From positions 62,001-126,000 of the forward strand of contig SVFV01000006.1 of assembly GCA_015056655.1 (NCBI GenBank): a DNA stretch of 64,000 bases. The letters are read 5' to 3'. A program made the position numbers and the translations under genes. This stretch comes from Butyrivibrio sp. Its GTDB lineage: Bacteria; Bacillota; Clostridia; Lachnospirales; Lachnospiraceae. This document shows positions 1-8,448 of the stretch, in pieces. A model generated the notes under the pieces. That model was not told the origin of the DNA and ran no database searches. It worked only from the letters and a program-made list of their open reading frames with translations. How positions within the stretch are numbered: position 1 is the first letter of the stretch; each line of letters begins with the position of its first letter.

Positions 1-1315
1 TATCACTTCCAGAAGACGATACCACTTTAATTGTCTCTATGAGGTCAAGCAAAAAGAGGTACTCCCTCACCTCACTCAAATGAGTAGCATTAACAACAGA
101 TGTATCTTCGTCAACATCATGTATGTCCAATTTAGCCATCAGTCGCTCTGTAACCATTGATATATCTATATCATCCAGAATATCAGTCGGGGCTTTCTTA
201 TCCTTTCTTAGATTATTTCTGGTTATTCCTAAATCATGAGATACAAAAGCCTTCTGAATAACCTCCAGAACAAAACGGTGGTTCATATCCTCTACTATTC
301 TGCCTATTACATTGGTAAGCTCTCCCTTCTCATAAAGATCTGCCAACCCTCTAAAATGCCCGGCATATTGATAGTTCTTCAGGGAATGCTGAATATTATG
401 TGCTATAGCGCTATCCACATATTCATTAGTGCTCTTCTCATTGGAGAAGGTCGTTGGCATTAGATTGTAATTTACTCCGCCAAAACTCATTGTCCCACCG
501 TATTTTATGTAATTATCAATACCCTTTATTCCCAGCACACGCTCAAATTCCCCATAGGAAATAAAAGTAGTATGAAGCATTATTGCCCTGTCATAAAGTT
601 GTTCATCCTGAGAAAATAAAAAACCAAGAGAGTCAGTTCCTGACAATACTATCTTCATCCCACTGCTGGCATATATATCAGAGAAAAGAGCTGCCTGCTC
701 AATGAAATCATCCATAAGGGTTACTTCATCTATAAAAAGATACCTATATCCTCTCTTCTCAAGTTCACGCAAATTTTTATTTAAAGATGAAATACTATCT
801 CCGCTCTTAATCTGAATAAAAGCAGTTTTTGATAATATGTCCACATCCATATCGTAGATGGCCTGTCTGATCATGGTAGTTTTTCCGGTTCTCCGAAGCC
901 CATAAAGAATAAACACCCTATCATTTACAGGCGAATAGAGATAGTCTTCAAGCCTATTGAAACAGTCTCTTTTTTTGAAATCTTTGACTGGAGCAGAAAA
1001 CTCCTTTAATTCATCTCCTACCCTTATATAGGTACCCTCAATAACGCCTTCTCCTACAGCCGTCTCACCAACTACTCCCATGGGAAGTTTTGGATATGTA
1101 TCCGCTTTAAGCACAGCCTCAAGGCGTTTTCTCTCTTCAATCTGTTTGCGTAGTATTTCGAGTTCCTCGCCCTTGATTCGTTTAGTTATCTGTCTCCCAT
1201 TTTCCCTGTATTGCCAGTACTCGTATTCCTTCCCGTTAATACGCTTTACAACAATATTCCCCGGGGGTAGACTACTAATCTGATTTTTTACTTTATTTAT
1301 TTCCTCTTTGTTCAT
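1..1315 (-). CDS. AAA-type ATP-binding protein, 3' end cut by window edge
   Basis: The minus-strand frame is open from an ATG at 1315 to the window edge, giving at least 438 residues. The first 65 residues are basic and resemble the short DUF6788-like region often found in front of such ATPases. A Walker A motif follows (GLRRTGKT, about residue 140), then a Walker B-like stretch (YLFIDEV, about residue 190) and a sensor-like strand (IVLSGTDS). This is the layout of the archaeal-type ATPase families (AAA_14/DUF4143-like), whose cellular roles are mostly unknown. GAGG lies 12 bases before the start. A perfect inverted repeat (1343-1386) lies just upstream and may be its operator. The family is fairly sure; the function is not. 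Confidence 0.75.
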   Translation of the reverse strand, partial: MNKEEINKVKNQISSLPPGNIVVKRINGKEYEYWQYRENGRQITKRIKGEELEILRKQIEERKRLEAVLKADTYPKLPMGVVGETAVGEGVIEGTYIRVGDELKEFSAPVKDFKKRDCFNRLEDYLYSPVNDRVFILYGLRRTGKTTMIRQAIYDMDVDILSKTAFIQIKSGDSISSLNKNLRELEKRGYRYLFIDEVTLMDDFIEQAALFSDIYASSGMKIVLSGTDSLGFLFSQDEQLYDRAIMLHTTFISYGEFERVLGIKGIDNYIKYGGTMSFGGVNYNLMPTTFSNEKSTNEYVDSAIAHNIQHSLKNYQYAGHFRGLADLYEKGELTNVIGRIVEDMNHRFVLEVIQKAFVSHDLGITRNNLRKDKKAPTDILDDIDISMVTERLMAKLDIHDVDEDTSVVNATHLSEVREYLFLLDLIETIKVVSSSGSD

Positions 1316-1342
1316 GTTTTCTTATTACCTCTAAAAATATTT

Positions 1343-1386
1343 TAACCTTTTTAACCTTAAATATCAATTCAAGGTTAAAAAGGTTA
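1343..1386. repeat. Perfect 16-bp inverted repeat built from four AAGGTTA heptamers
   Basis: TAACCTTTTTAACCTT (1343-1358) is the exact reverse complement of AAGGTTAAAAAGGTTA (1371-1386), with a 12-base spacer. Each arm holds two AAGGTTA heptamers 9 bases apart. It sits 28 bases upstream of the ATPase start and could be an operator or a leader hairpin. No T-run fits an intrinsic terminator. Confidence 0.7.
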
Positions 1387-1463
1387 GATTAACCCGTGAA
1401 TAGTAGCCATCTAGTAGCTCAAAGTGGATTTTAAGTATTTTTATGGTGTCATGAATAATTATG

Positions 1464-2312
1464 TCATCTTGCAAATCTGTCTATAGATTCTGCGATTTCA
1501 GTCAGATTAATTTTAAGCTTCCCATCATACATAAAAAGAGGATATTCGCCTTCAAGAGGAACCTTAATCGGTATCACATCATCATCCATGAAATTATATA
1601 CTATGAGAGTTTTTGTTTTAGGATCAACCATCCAGTACTCTTTAACCCCAGCATTGCAATATTTCTCTGATTTAATAAACATATCCTTGCGTCTGGTAGA
1701 AGGTGATAAAATCTCCAGCACAAAATCCGGTGCACCATATATTACCCTGTCTTTTATTTTGTCCTCGTCGCACACTATGATTATGTCCGGCTGTATCATG
1801 GTTTTATCATCACAGTCAAGCTGAACATCAACAGGAGAACATAGCGGGATACATGAACCCTTGTTTTCTCTGATAAAATTGTAAATTGAATAAAAAATAT
1901 GACTACTTATAATCTGATGAATCGGCCTCGGAGCAGTCATATCATAGAAGTAACCATCTATTAGTTCTACCCATTTATCTTCAGGAAGTGCATAGTAATC
2001 CTCTATCGTATATTCCCCATTTTTCTTTTCCCCAAAAGCCGGGGAGCTCTCGCATAACATACGAGGTTCATTATCCAGCCCCGACATTGTAGTGATGCTT
2101 TTCTCTTCATAAGAATAAGCCTTCCCACTATAGACCGATTCATCTCCGGTCAAAACCTTCTCTATAGCATCCAGGGTAGCTTTCCTCGGATTCTTGGTAG
2201 TCCCGGACAATATCCTCTGCAGAGTAACTACCGGAACTCCCGTATATTCTGAGAGTTGGGCAAAACTGTAGCCTCTGGATTCTTTTACTTTATTCATTTC
2301 ATCAATTGTCAT
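1464..2312 (-). CDS. XRE-type HTH fused to Uma2-family (PD-(D/E)XK-fold) domain
   Basis: The 282-residue protein starts with a helix-turn-helix (about residues 14-50, with FAQLSEYTGVPVVTLQRIL). From about residue 100 it has a Uma2/DUF820 domain, a restriction-endonuclease fold common in cyanobacteria and clostridia. The family residues are visible: E in WVELIDG, H in RPIHQIIS, D in QPDIIIV, and the E of FVLEILSPST. Uma2 proteins are presumed nucleases but their biological role is unsettled. GAGG precedes the ATG. Four phased TATCAY repeats upstream (2331-2376) could be the binding site of its own HTH. The gene is divergent from the glycosyltransferase at 2491. Confidence 0.8.
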   Translation of the reverse strand: MTIDEMNKVKESRGYSFAQLSEYTGVPVVTLQRILSGTTKNPRKATLDAIEKVLTGDESVYSGKAYSYEEKSITTMSGLDNEPRMLCESSPAFGEKKNGEYTIEDYYALPEDKWVELIDGYFYDMTAPRPIHQIISSHIFYSIYNFIRENKGSCIPLCSPVDVQLDCDDKTMIQPDIIIVCDEDKIKDRVIYGAPDFVLEILSPSTRRKDMFIKSEKYCNAGVKEYWMVDPKTKTLIVYNFMDDDVIPIKVPLEGEYPLFMYDGKLKINLTEIAESIDRFAR

Positions 2313-2330
2313 AACGCTACCTCGCTAACA

Positions 2331-2376
2331 TATCATATATGCTCTTTCAATATCATATTATATCATTTAATATCAC
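2331..2376. promoter_or_regulatory. Phased direct repeats, candidate operator of the XRE-Uma2 gene
   Basis: The hexamer TATCAT/TATCAC, each time preceded by A, begins at 2331, 2351, 2361 and 2371. The spacing is 20, 10 and 10 bases, so all copies face the same side of the helix. They lie 19 to 64 bases before the XRE-Uma2 start, in the region shared with the divergent glycosyltransferase gene. Autoregulation by the HTH is inferred. Confidence 0.5.
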
Positions 2377-2490
2377 GTGTCAATACTACTAAATTATCTT
2401 CCATGACGGTCATTTCAAAAGATTTGTGCATCATCGTCCATTTATTGATATAATTACATAAATAGCTTTTCATTATTCGGAGGGGAAACA

Positions 2491-4035
2491 ATGAAAAACT
2501 TTGAAAGTCTATGTGACCTTATTTCTAATGTAATCGGTGCTGATTTTCCATACAGAACAGAAGAATACGAGCCGCTGACAAAAAAACTGTCAGAGGCTAT
2601 AAAGGGTGATGGTTGGACAGCTGATGAACTGCTGCCTCTTTTTGATAAGGCATTTGCGTCAGATCCGCAGCTATATACCATGGTTTTATCCGCAGTATAC
2701 TGGGCATTACCCGATATGAAATACATGTACAAAGTTGAGGAAGTCCTTATGACTGGTGCCTTTAACATAAATATAACCGCCGGTCTACATTTCCAAACCT
2801 ATCATCAGAGATTTTTAAATGGTGCTCTTGATGATTATGCAGTCAGAAGAACTCTTCACAGATACATCTCACAGCGTTATTACAAGGAGCTCGATGTGAA
2901 TATCGAGATGGTCCCTTATGAAAAAAGGAATCACAAATTCGCAATAGTTACTACCTATCAACTACTCGGCGTAAGGCATGCGCCAACTAATCTTGTTCTC
3001 TCTGTATGTCACCATCTCCAAAATCTTTTTGGCTACACTGTACTCCTTGTTATAATCGGCGAGCCTATAGATTCAAATGAATTCAGTCAGGTTTGGACTG
3101 GAGACTTTGTGCTCCCCAACTATATAGACAGATGGGGTACTTATGCTCTTAATTATCATGATCAGATAATCCGCTGTTATCAGTTTGATATAAACAAAGC
3201 ATCCAGAGATGAGATGATCAATTTCATAGGGGAAATTTACAATGCACATCCGGAGTTTATCTGGCAAGTAAATGGCCTTCCCAGAATGGATCAGATTTGG
3301 CGCTCCATGACAACATATGTAGCCATGCCAGTTACACATGGGCACGAAGTATCGGATGCACACTTGCTTGCAAGATATCAGACAGGAGATATTCCACCTT
3401 CGGCAGATGAGTATGTAAAAGCCTGTGGACAGGAATCAATATTCTTCCATATGGGTGGCTTTGAAGTAAAGGAAGAAGTTACTGAGGACGAATATTCAAA
3501 GAAAAATTTTGGAATCCCTGAAGATGCCTTTACTATTGGCATAATCGGAAACAGAATTGAAAAAGAAGTCACGGAAGAATTCCGGGAAGTCATGATGAGC
3601 ATCATAGAAAATAACCCTAAGGCCTTCTTTGTTTTTATTGGAGATTTTGCGCAAGAGCTGCCCGAAAAGCTAGAAAAACGAAGCGTTCGCTTAGGCTATA
3701 GAAAAGATTTCCTGAACTGCTTGAAAACAATAGACTTATTCATGAATCCCAAGAGAAATGGCGGTGCCGGCGGTGCAACAAGGGCCATGCGAGCAGGTAT
3801 ACCTGTAACAACCCTGCCAGACAGTGATGTTGCAGCTTTTGCTGGAGATGATTTTATCTGCGTCAACTATTCCGAGATGATTCAGGATGTTCTTCATTAC
3901 ATATCTGATCCCGAATACTATAAGTCACAATCAGAAAAAGCTAAAGCTAAACAAAGCACTCTTTTCTCAAAAGACATAAAAGGTGACTTCCAAATAGTAT
4001 TAAATAAGATTCTGGAAATAGCGAAGACGCAGTGA
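2491..4035 (+). CDS. GT-B fold glycosyltransferase, HMW1C/OGT-like C-terminal half
   Basis: This is the main plus-strand gene (514 residues), with GGAGGGG seven bases before the ATG. The C-terminal half looks like a nucleotide-sugar-binding Rossmann domain: strands around FTIGIIGNR and FFVFIGDF, then MNPKRNGGAGGATRAMRAG, resembling the donor-binding loop of HMW1C- and OGT-like enzymes. The N-terminal half is helical followed by a second Rossmann-like domain. There is no signal peptide or membrane segment, so it should be cytoplasmic. A shorter protein in the flagellar locus (42651-43646) matches the N-terminal half and lacks the donor domain. The acceptor is unknown; a protein such as the repeat protein at 4098 or a flagellin is possible. 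Confidence 0.7.
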   Translation: MKNFESLCDLISNVIGADFPYRTEEYEPLTKKLSEAIKGDGWTADELLPLFDKAFASDPQLYTMVLSAVYWALPDMKYMYKVEEVLMTGAFNINITAGLHFQTYHQRFLNGALDDYAVRRTLHRYISQRYYKELDVNIEMVPYEKRNHKFAIVTTYQLLGVRHAPTNLVLSVCHHLQNLFGYTVLLVIIGEPIDSNEFSQVWTGDFVLPNYIDRWGTYALNYHDQIIRCYQFDINKASRDEMINFIGEIYNAHPEFIWQVNGLPRMDQIWRSMTTYVAMPVTHGHEVSDAHLLARYQTGDIPPSADEYVKACGQESIFFHMGGFEVKEEVTEDEYSKKNFGIPEDAFTIGIIGNRIEKEVTEEFREVMMSIIENNPKAFFVFIGDFAQELPEKLEKRSVRLGYRKDFLNCLKTIDLFMNPKRNGGAGGATRAMRAGIPVTTLPDSDVAAFAGDDFICVNYSEMIQDVLHYISDPEYYKSQSEKAKAKQSTLFSKDIKGDFQIVLNKILEIAKTQ

Positions 4036-4050
4036 CCACACTGCGTCTTC
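4023..4050 (+). terminator. 12-bp hairpin at the stop codon of the glycosyltransferase gene
   Basis: GAAGACGCAGTG (4023-4034) and CACTGCGTCTTC (4039-4050) form a perfect stem with a 4-base loop that includes the TGA stop. It lies between convergent genes. No strong T-run follows on either strand, so termination is likely but not certain. Confidence 0.55.
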
Positions 4051-4097
4051 CTCGCTTCATATCAAACACATCAATTAATTATGTTCGTTTTTAAATA

Positions 4098-5873
4098 TCA
4101 TTCTCCAGAGTCACTGCCCGCATCAGATGTACTTCCTGCAGCATCATTTGCATCCGGCTGTTCTATGACTTCATTCAAGAAATCTTCAGAAACAGGCTCA
4201 TTAGAGCTGCTCTCCACCTCAAATGTCTCATCGTTTGAGGTGTTCTCTTCCTCTGCTTCAGTTACTCCATCATTACCTGAGCCTGAAGAATCTGTTGTTT
4301 CTTCACTTATAGTTTCTGAGCTCACCATAGTATCATCGGAAGAAGTATCATAAATCGCTTCCTCATTAGAAGTCTGCTGTGCCTCACTTCCGTCTCCTGA
4401 TTGATCTCCACTGTCAGATTGCGACTGTTCTTCTACAATACCATCATCTTGCGGACTGCTTTCCTCTGAGTTTTCTTCTGTAGAGTAATCCTCTGTACTG
4501 ACAATATAATCTGAGTAATCAGATGGTGAGTCTTCATCTCCACTGGAATCATCACCATCATTATAAGTATCCTCTTCTTCCTGCTCTCCCTCTTTTTCTT
4601 TCAGTTCTTTAAGCTTCTGTTCCTTGATCTCATCAAACCGTTTCTGTGCAAGCTTATCCACTTCCTCATCAATTAGTTTTTCAAGCTTCTCATCAAAAAG
4701 CTCATCAAGCTTATCCTGCCTAAGCTCCTCAAGCTTTTCTTCCTTCAGCTCCTCAAGCTTGTATGACTTGTACAGTTCAAGTTCGGCCTTGGCATACTCT
4801 TCATACTGAGTATTAACAGCATCCCAATCGGTATATATAGGATCAACGGACCAGGAAACAGATATTCTGGGAAGATTCTCTACCAGACTCCAATTAGCAT
4901 CTATATTGCAATCAGACTTTATACAAAATGTATATGCATCAAGTAAATCCTCTTCAACATCTTTTTTCTCAGTATATTTATATTCACTCGTCTCGGCATC
5001 CAGTTCGTACTCATAAGTATCATCTGGAGCAGCATCCAAATCTATTTGCATTTCCAAAAGAGCTTCATCTGAATCTACATAATGAATCCCTTCTTCATCC
5101 GAAAGTGCAAAATACATTTTTGCAACCTTACCAGTAAGATCATTGTCATCATCTACTAATTCCACATAATCAGTATCGTCAATCTGTACTTTAATAGACA
5201 GTTCAACAGGAACATTACTCTTATTTACGACCTTAAACTCATCACTTGTTCCAGAAAACTTATAATCACCTTCCGAGTTCATAAAGAGTACATGCGAATC
5301 CTCTTCAACTTTTCCACCACCATATGCTACTGCATCCGTACCATATAATAGTCCCAAAGGATCAACAAAATAATTAAGAGGATGATCCTCACGAATAAGT
5401 GGAAGCTGAACATTAAAGGTATCAACAGGATGTTCTTCTATAGGGAAAAGATCCTGTTTCAAATTTGAAAGCTCATCCGTCATAATATCAGGATAATTAT
5501 CTTTATACTCGTCAAGGACTGATTCAAACTCATCATTATCTTTAAAAGCCTCAATTTCAGCCCTTAAGCTGTCATCATCAAGCTCAGCCTTTAATTTTTC
5601 AACATCTATCTTTTCCTTAAGTTCATCATTATCAATGCTGCCCTTGAGTTCATCCTTATCGATGTTGTCCTTAAGTTCTGCAACATCAACAAAAGACCTC
5701 AGCTCATTTTTATCTATCTGAGCCCAGATCTCATTCTCATCTATTTCATATTCCAGATCTTCATAACCCTCTGCCCTGACATATACAGGATCAAATGTCA
5801 TGAATAATGAAACAATCAACGCGCTAGCGACCATCCATGGCCTTTTAAATTGAAGATTCCTTCTTCTACACAT
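4098..5873 (-). CDS. Secreted acidic protein with nonapeptide and octapeptide repeats
   Basis: I do not recognise the family. The 591-residue protein begins with a signal-like segment (basic RRRNLQFKR, then a hydrophobic run, ending near VRAEG). Residues 44-106 are seven tandem nonapeptides of the form [ILV]DxxxL[KR]xx. A central beta-rich region follows (residues about 140-370). At 4593-4760 there are seven tandem octapeptides KLEELKEE-like, predicted to be helical or coiled coil. The last 130 residues are almost only S, E, D, T, G and N, a low-complexity acidic tail. No LPXTG sorting motif or C-terminal membrane segment is visible, so its attachment to the cell is unclear. GGAGG precedes the ATG. 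It is convergent with the glycosyltransferase gene at 2491, which might modify it (speculative). Confidence 0.7.
   Translation of the reverse strand: MCRRRNLQFKRPWMVASALIVSLFMTFDPVYVRAEGYEDLEYEIDENEIWAQIDKNELRSFVDVAELKDNIDKDELKGSIDNDELKEKIDVEKLKAELDDDSLRAEIEAFKDNDEFESVLDEYKDNYPDIMTDELSNLKQDLFPIEEHPVDTFNVQLPLIREDHPLNYFVDPLGLLYGTDAVAYGGGKVEEDSHVLFMNSEGDYKFSGTSDEFKVVNKSNVPVELSIKVQIDDTDYVELVDDDNDLTGKVAKMYFALSDEEGIHYVDSDEALLEMQIDLDAAPDDTYEYELDAETSEYKYTEKKDVEEDLLDAYTFCIKSDCNIDANWSLVENLPRISVSWSVDPIYTDWDAVNTQYEEYAKAELELYKSYKLEELKEEKLEELRQDKLDELFDEKLEKLIDEEVDKLAQKRFDEIKEQKLKELKEKEGEQEEEDTYNDGDDSSGDEDSPSDYSDYIVSTEDYSTEENSEESSPQDDGIVEEQSQSDSGDQSGDGSEAQQTSNEEAIYDTSSDDTMVSSETISEETTDSSGSGNDGVTEAEEENTSNDETFEVESSSNEPVSEDFLNEVIEQPDANDAAGSTSDAGSDSGE
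4593..4760 (-). repeat. Seven octapeptide-coding repeats
   Basis: This stretch encodes KLEELKEE, KLEELRQD, KLDELFDE, KLEKLIDE, EVDKLAQK, RFDEIKEQ and KLKELKEK in tandem. The 24-base units share AAGCTT-containing cores on the DNA, which suggests duplication. It is probably a charged helix. Confidence 0.75.
5556..5744 (-). repeat. Seven nonapeptide-coding repeats
   Basis: This stretch encodes IDENEIWAQ, IDKNELRSF, VDVAELKDN, IDKDELKGS, IDNDELKEK, IDVEKLKAE and LDDDSLRAE in tandem. The pattern is hydrophobic-D at positions 1-2 and a hydrophobic residue, usually L, at position 6. At the DNA level the 27-base units have diverged, so the array is not a young expansion. Confidence 0.8.
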
Positions 5874-5960
5874 ATCATGCCTCCACTATATACAAACAAA
5901 AATATGCTTACATATAGTATATCGCCAAAATTTTCTAAATAATTAGGTTTTAGAATTATT

Positions 5961-6022
5961 TAATAGTCTTTTCATTATTTGAAAGAACAAACATTGAAAA
6001 CTTCGAACAACTATGTAATTTG
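5961..6022 (+). pseudogene. Decayed copy of the start region of the glycosyltransferase gene
   Basis: The sequence from 5961 aligns over about 62 bases with 2461-2520, the upstream region and first codons of the glycosyltransferase gene, at roughly three quarters identity. It keeps the AATAG..CTTTTCATTATT block. After a lost ATG it reads I-E-N-F-E-Q-L-C-N-L against M-K-N-F-E-S-L-C-D-L. The rest of the gene is absent: the 3' end of the 6034 gene begins 12 bases later. It looks like a remnant of a former paralogue or of a duplication boundary. Confidence 0.6.
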
Positions 6023-6033
6023 CCTCCCAACAC

Positions 6034-6465
6034 TCATTCCACATGTGCATCCTGTATCATGACAGGTTTTTTCATGAGTCTGCAGCGCCATGCACCGATA
6101 CCCCAATCCCCATAATAGGCATCGCAGATATCATATATATAGTCCATATCTTCGTAATCTATAGTCTTGCAAATGGCAGCCTGTGTATATTGTTCAATAA
6201 CTGTATCAAAAAAAGCAACTATATCAGGTCTTAAAATTTGCAGCTTTTCTCTGGCTCCGAACTGCACTGTGAAGATAACAAAAATTCGGTCTCCATTCTC
6301 TTCATAAACTTTCATATTTCTTTGAAGCTTTTCAAGAAGTTTTGCCCCATCCTTCAAAAGTGCCGCTGTGCTGACAGCATAAAGAAGCACCTTTTTACAG
6401 GTGCCATCTTCTCTGGTTATGAGATTTTTAACTTCTTCTAATATTTCTTCCTTTTTCTTAGCCAT
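6034..6465 (-). CDS. Small unknown protein at the end of the polysaccharide operon
   Basis: The protein has 143 residues from an ATG at 6465 with AAAAGG before it. An upstream ATG at 6486 overlapping the licD stop would give 150. I do not recognise it with confidence. It has a strand-helix pattern (KKVLLYAVSTAALLKDG, RIFVIFTV) and ends with DAYYGD...KKPVMIQ. That ending recalls the closing motif of a group of GT-B/CDP-glycerol-transferase-like proteins that often sit next to LicD genes, so it may be a half-size relative. It is the last gene of the operon; no clear terminator follows. Confidence 0.6.
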   Translation of the reverse strand: MAKKKEEILEEVKNLITREDGTCKKVLLYAVSTAALLKDGAKLLEKLQRNMKVYEENGDRIFVIFTVQFGAREKLQILRPDIVAFFDTVIEQYTQAAICKTIDYEDMDYIYDICDAYYGDWGIGAWRCRLMKKPVMIQDAHVE

Positions 6466-6482
6466 AATGCCTTTTGCCTGAA

Positions 6483-7256
6483 TCATGCATCCAGGAATTC
6501 AACCTCTGAATAATGTAAAATTCTCTCCTCCTCTGGCGGTAGTGTCATATAATCACCAAAGCACTTTGTCAGAACTGCGTCCGAATTGTTAGGGCCCAGA
6601 AACTCGGAATTCTCAAACTTAATCTTCTTTAGTGGAAAAAAATCTTCAACCTCATAATATCTGGTAGTGATATATAGGTCTGAATAGACTTCCCTATTGA
6701 TGGATTTCACGTTCTCATTTTCCATCTTTTTGTACCAGAACCAATCATGTCCCTCGCACATTTTCTGAACTCTAGTATCTATTTCCTCCACATCCATCAT
6801 CCCCAATTCCATGCGTCTTCTTATATATTCTACATACTCATCTATTTTTCTATCGTATAAACTATGAAGTCTAACCTTCTCCAGTCTATACAAATCTATA
6901 GATAGTCCATGGTGCGAATACAAGCTATCTTGCACATAATGCTCGCAGTCAACATTAGTATACATATCTTTTACATGCGCCCATGCATGGAAATACTTTG
7001 GTTCAGAACTCTTATCTTCTAAAAATAGCCAATCCGGTAGTTCCTTTTTCAAGATCTCTACAGCTCTATCGTAATATTCATTAAATATACAAAAGTCTAA
7101 ATCATCATCCCAAGGGATAAAACCACCATGCCTTACAGCGCCTAAAAGTGTACCATTAATTATGCTATGAGGAATCTCATGATCACATAAAGTTTTCTCT
7201 ATTACAAGCGCCATATCAAGGAGCCTATTCTGAACTCGCTTCAAATCATTTCCCAT
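6483..7256 (-). CDS. LicD-family phosphotransferase
   Basis: The 257-residue protein has the LicD hallmark GTLLGAVRHGGFIPWDDDLDF at about residues 40-60, with the DDD metal/nucleotide residues of the nucleotidyltransferase fold. LicD proteins transfer phosphocholine or related phospho-groups onto sugars of teichoic acid or capsule. Here the acceptor is presumably a sugar of the polysaccharide made by this operon. A choline-kinase-like gene at the other end of the operon (23202) supports a phospho-decoration, but no cytidylyltransferase (LicC-like) is visible. GAGG precedes the ATG. Confidence 0.85.
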   Translation of the reverse strand: MGNDLKRVQNRLLDMALVIEKTLCDHEIPHSIINGTLLGAVRHGGFIPWDDDLDFCIFNEYYDRAVEILKKELPDWLFLEDKSSEPKYFHAWAHVKDMYTNVDCEHYVQDSLYSHHGLSIDLYRLEKVRLHSLYDRKIDEYVEYIRRRMELGMMDVEEIDTRVQKMCEGHDWFWYKKMENENVKSINREVYSDLYITTRYYEVEDFFPLKKIKFENSEFLGPNNSDAVLTKCFGDYMTLPPEEERILHYSEVEFLDA

Positions 7257-7330
7257 AACTCAACCTCACAATCCAAAATAGGATTGGACAGATTTTACAC
7301 CTTACGCTTTCTACACCTTCGCATTGCTAC

Positions 7331-8422
7331 TTATATTAGAATCTTACATCCGGCATGTACTACATTAAGCCTGTCACTGTACTTGGTAAAATACAGTGTT
7401 TCCAATGTCTCAGCCGTATATCCAATATACCTGTCACTTCTTTCACTGCCCCTTGGAACAGACAATTCCTCTGTGCGTTCCAATATTGGAAAAAGCCATT
7501 CGCAGTAATCCCTTAAAACCGACTTCTTAGCCAGTATAATATTGTAGTTATAAATATACTGCTGCTGCAATACTTCTTCGAAATCAGCAGCATCAGTCGG
7601 ATGAATTTCTCTTAACGCCTGAATAACCGCGCTCCAGTCATCTTCTTTCAAATATCTCTTATGATGAGCATGAATATCCGGTTCATACGGCAATGGATAT
7701 GGCAAAACCACATCCACATCATTATCAACAAGCCTAAGAAGATCATCTTCTCCAAAATCAAAGAAGCGTCTGTAATGTGCTAATCCGTAATACTGTCTGT
7801 CTACATAGTCATCTGCTCCTCTCTTCAGAAGTTTGTTCTTCCAAGCCCAATATAGAACAGTCAACTCACAGTAATTACCATTTTTTAAAGAGATATTCTC
7901 CCCAACATTATCAACCAACGGAGCAAGTTTCATAGAACACAATGCAGATCCTGCATGAACCGGGAAAACATATTCCGGCAGAGTCACACTTGATTTCAAA
8001 GCTCTATCCTTGGCTGATCTAGCCATGTAAATTCGCACAAATGGCTCATGGAAACCAGCAGGTAAAACCTTAAGTGGTAGATACTTACCTATCTTGACAT
8101 AATAGAGCTTCATAAGTTCATTCCACCTATCAAAGTCCAATCTCTTGTAATACGGAAATCCATAGTTTTCAAGAGTTTCCTCTATCTCTAATTGAATGTT
8201 TTCTGATGTAGCAATCATCACCTCAATATTATGTTTATCTTCTATTGAAAGACCAGATGCAAACTCATCTATCTCCCTTACAGGAATACCACCAAGCACC
8301 GGTGCATTATTAAGCATCTCCGTTACAATAAAACATCTGACTTTTCGTCTTGGATATAACTCCCTTAATGCCATATATGCGCCAAGCGCAAACCCCTGTG
8401 CTCCGAAAATTACATAATCCAT
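7331..8422 (-). CDS. DUF4422 glycosyltransferase-like protein with N-terminal Rossmann domain
   Basis: The start is placed at the ATG at 8422, because GGGAAGGG lies five bases before it. A longer GTG start at 8437 has no support. Residues 1-115 form a nucleotide-binding-like domain starting MDYVIFGAQGFALGAY, with a second strand around RCFIVT and a further strand at IEVMIATSE. The rest is a DUF4422 domain (YYGLAHYRRFFDF, DVVLPYP, IYNYNIILAK, RYIGYTAETLETLYF), a GT-A-like family of exopolysaccharide clusters. The N-terminal domain is one member of a domain shared across this operon. Substrate unknown. Confidence 0.8.
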   Translation of the reverse strand: MDYVIFGAQGFALGAYMALRELYPRRKVRCFIVTEMLNNAPVLGGIPVREIDEFASGLSIEDKHNIEVMIATSENIQLEIEETLENYGFPYYKRLDFDRWNELMKLYYVKIGKYLPLKVLPAGFHEPFVRIYMARSAKDRALKSSVTLPEYVFPVHAGSALCSMKLAPLVDNVGENISLKNGNYCELTVLYWAWKNKLLKRGADDYVDRQYYGLAHYRRFFDFGEDDLLRLVDNDVDVVLPYPLPYEPDIHAHHKRYLKEDDWSAVIQALREIHPTDAADFEEVLQQQYIYNYNIILAKKSVLRDYCEWLFPILERTEELSVPRGSERSDRYIGYTAETLETLYFTKYSDRLNVVHAGCKILI

Positions 8423-8448
8423 AACTACCCTTCCCACTCATAACCATT

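Noticed and set aside
4593..5744. CRISPR or tandem DNA repeat array in the secreted protein gene
   Set aside because: The repeats are in frame at the protein level, diverged at the DNA level, and lack unique spacers.
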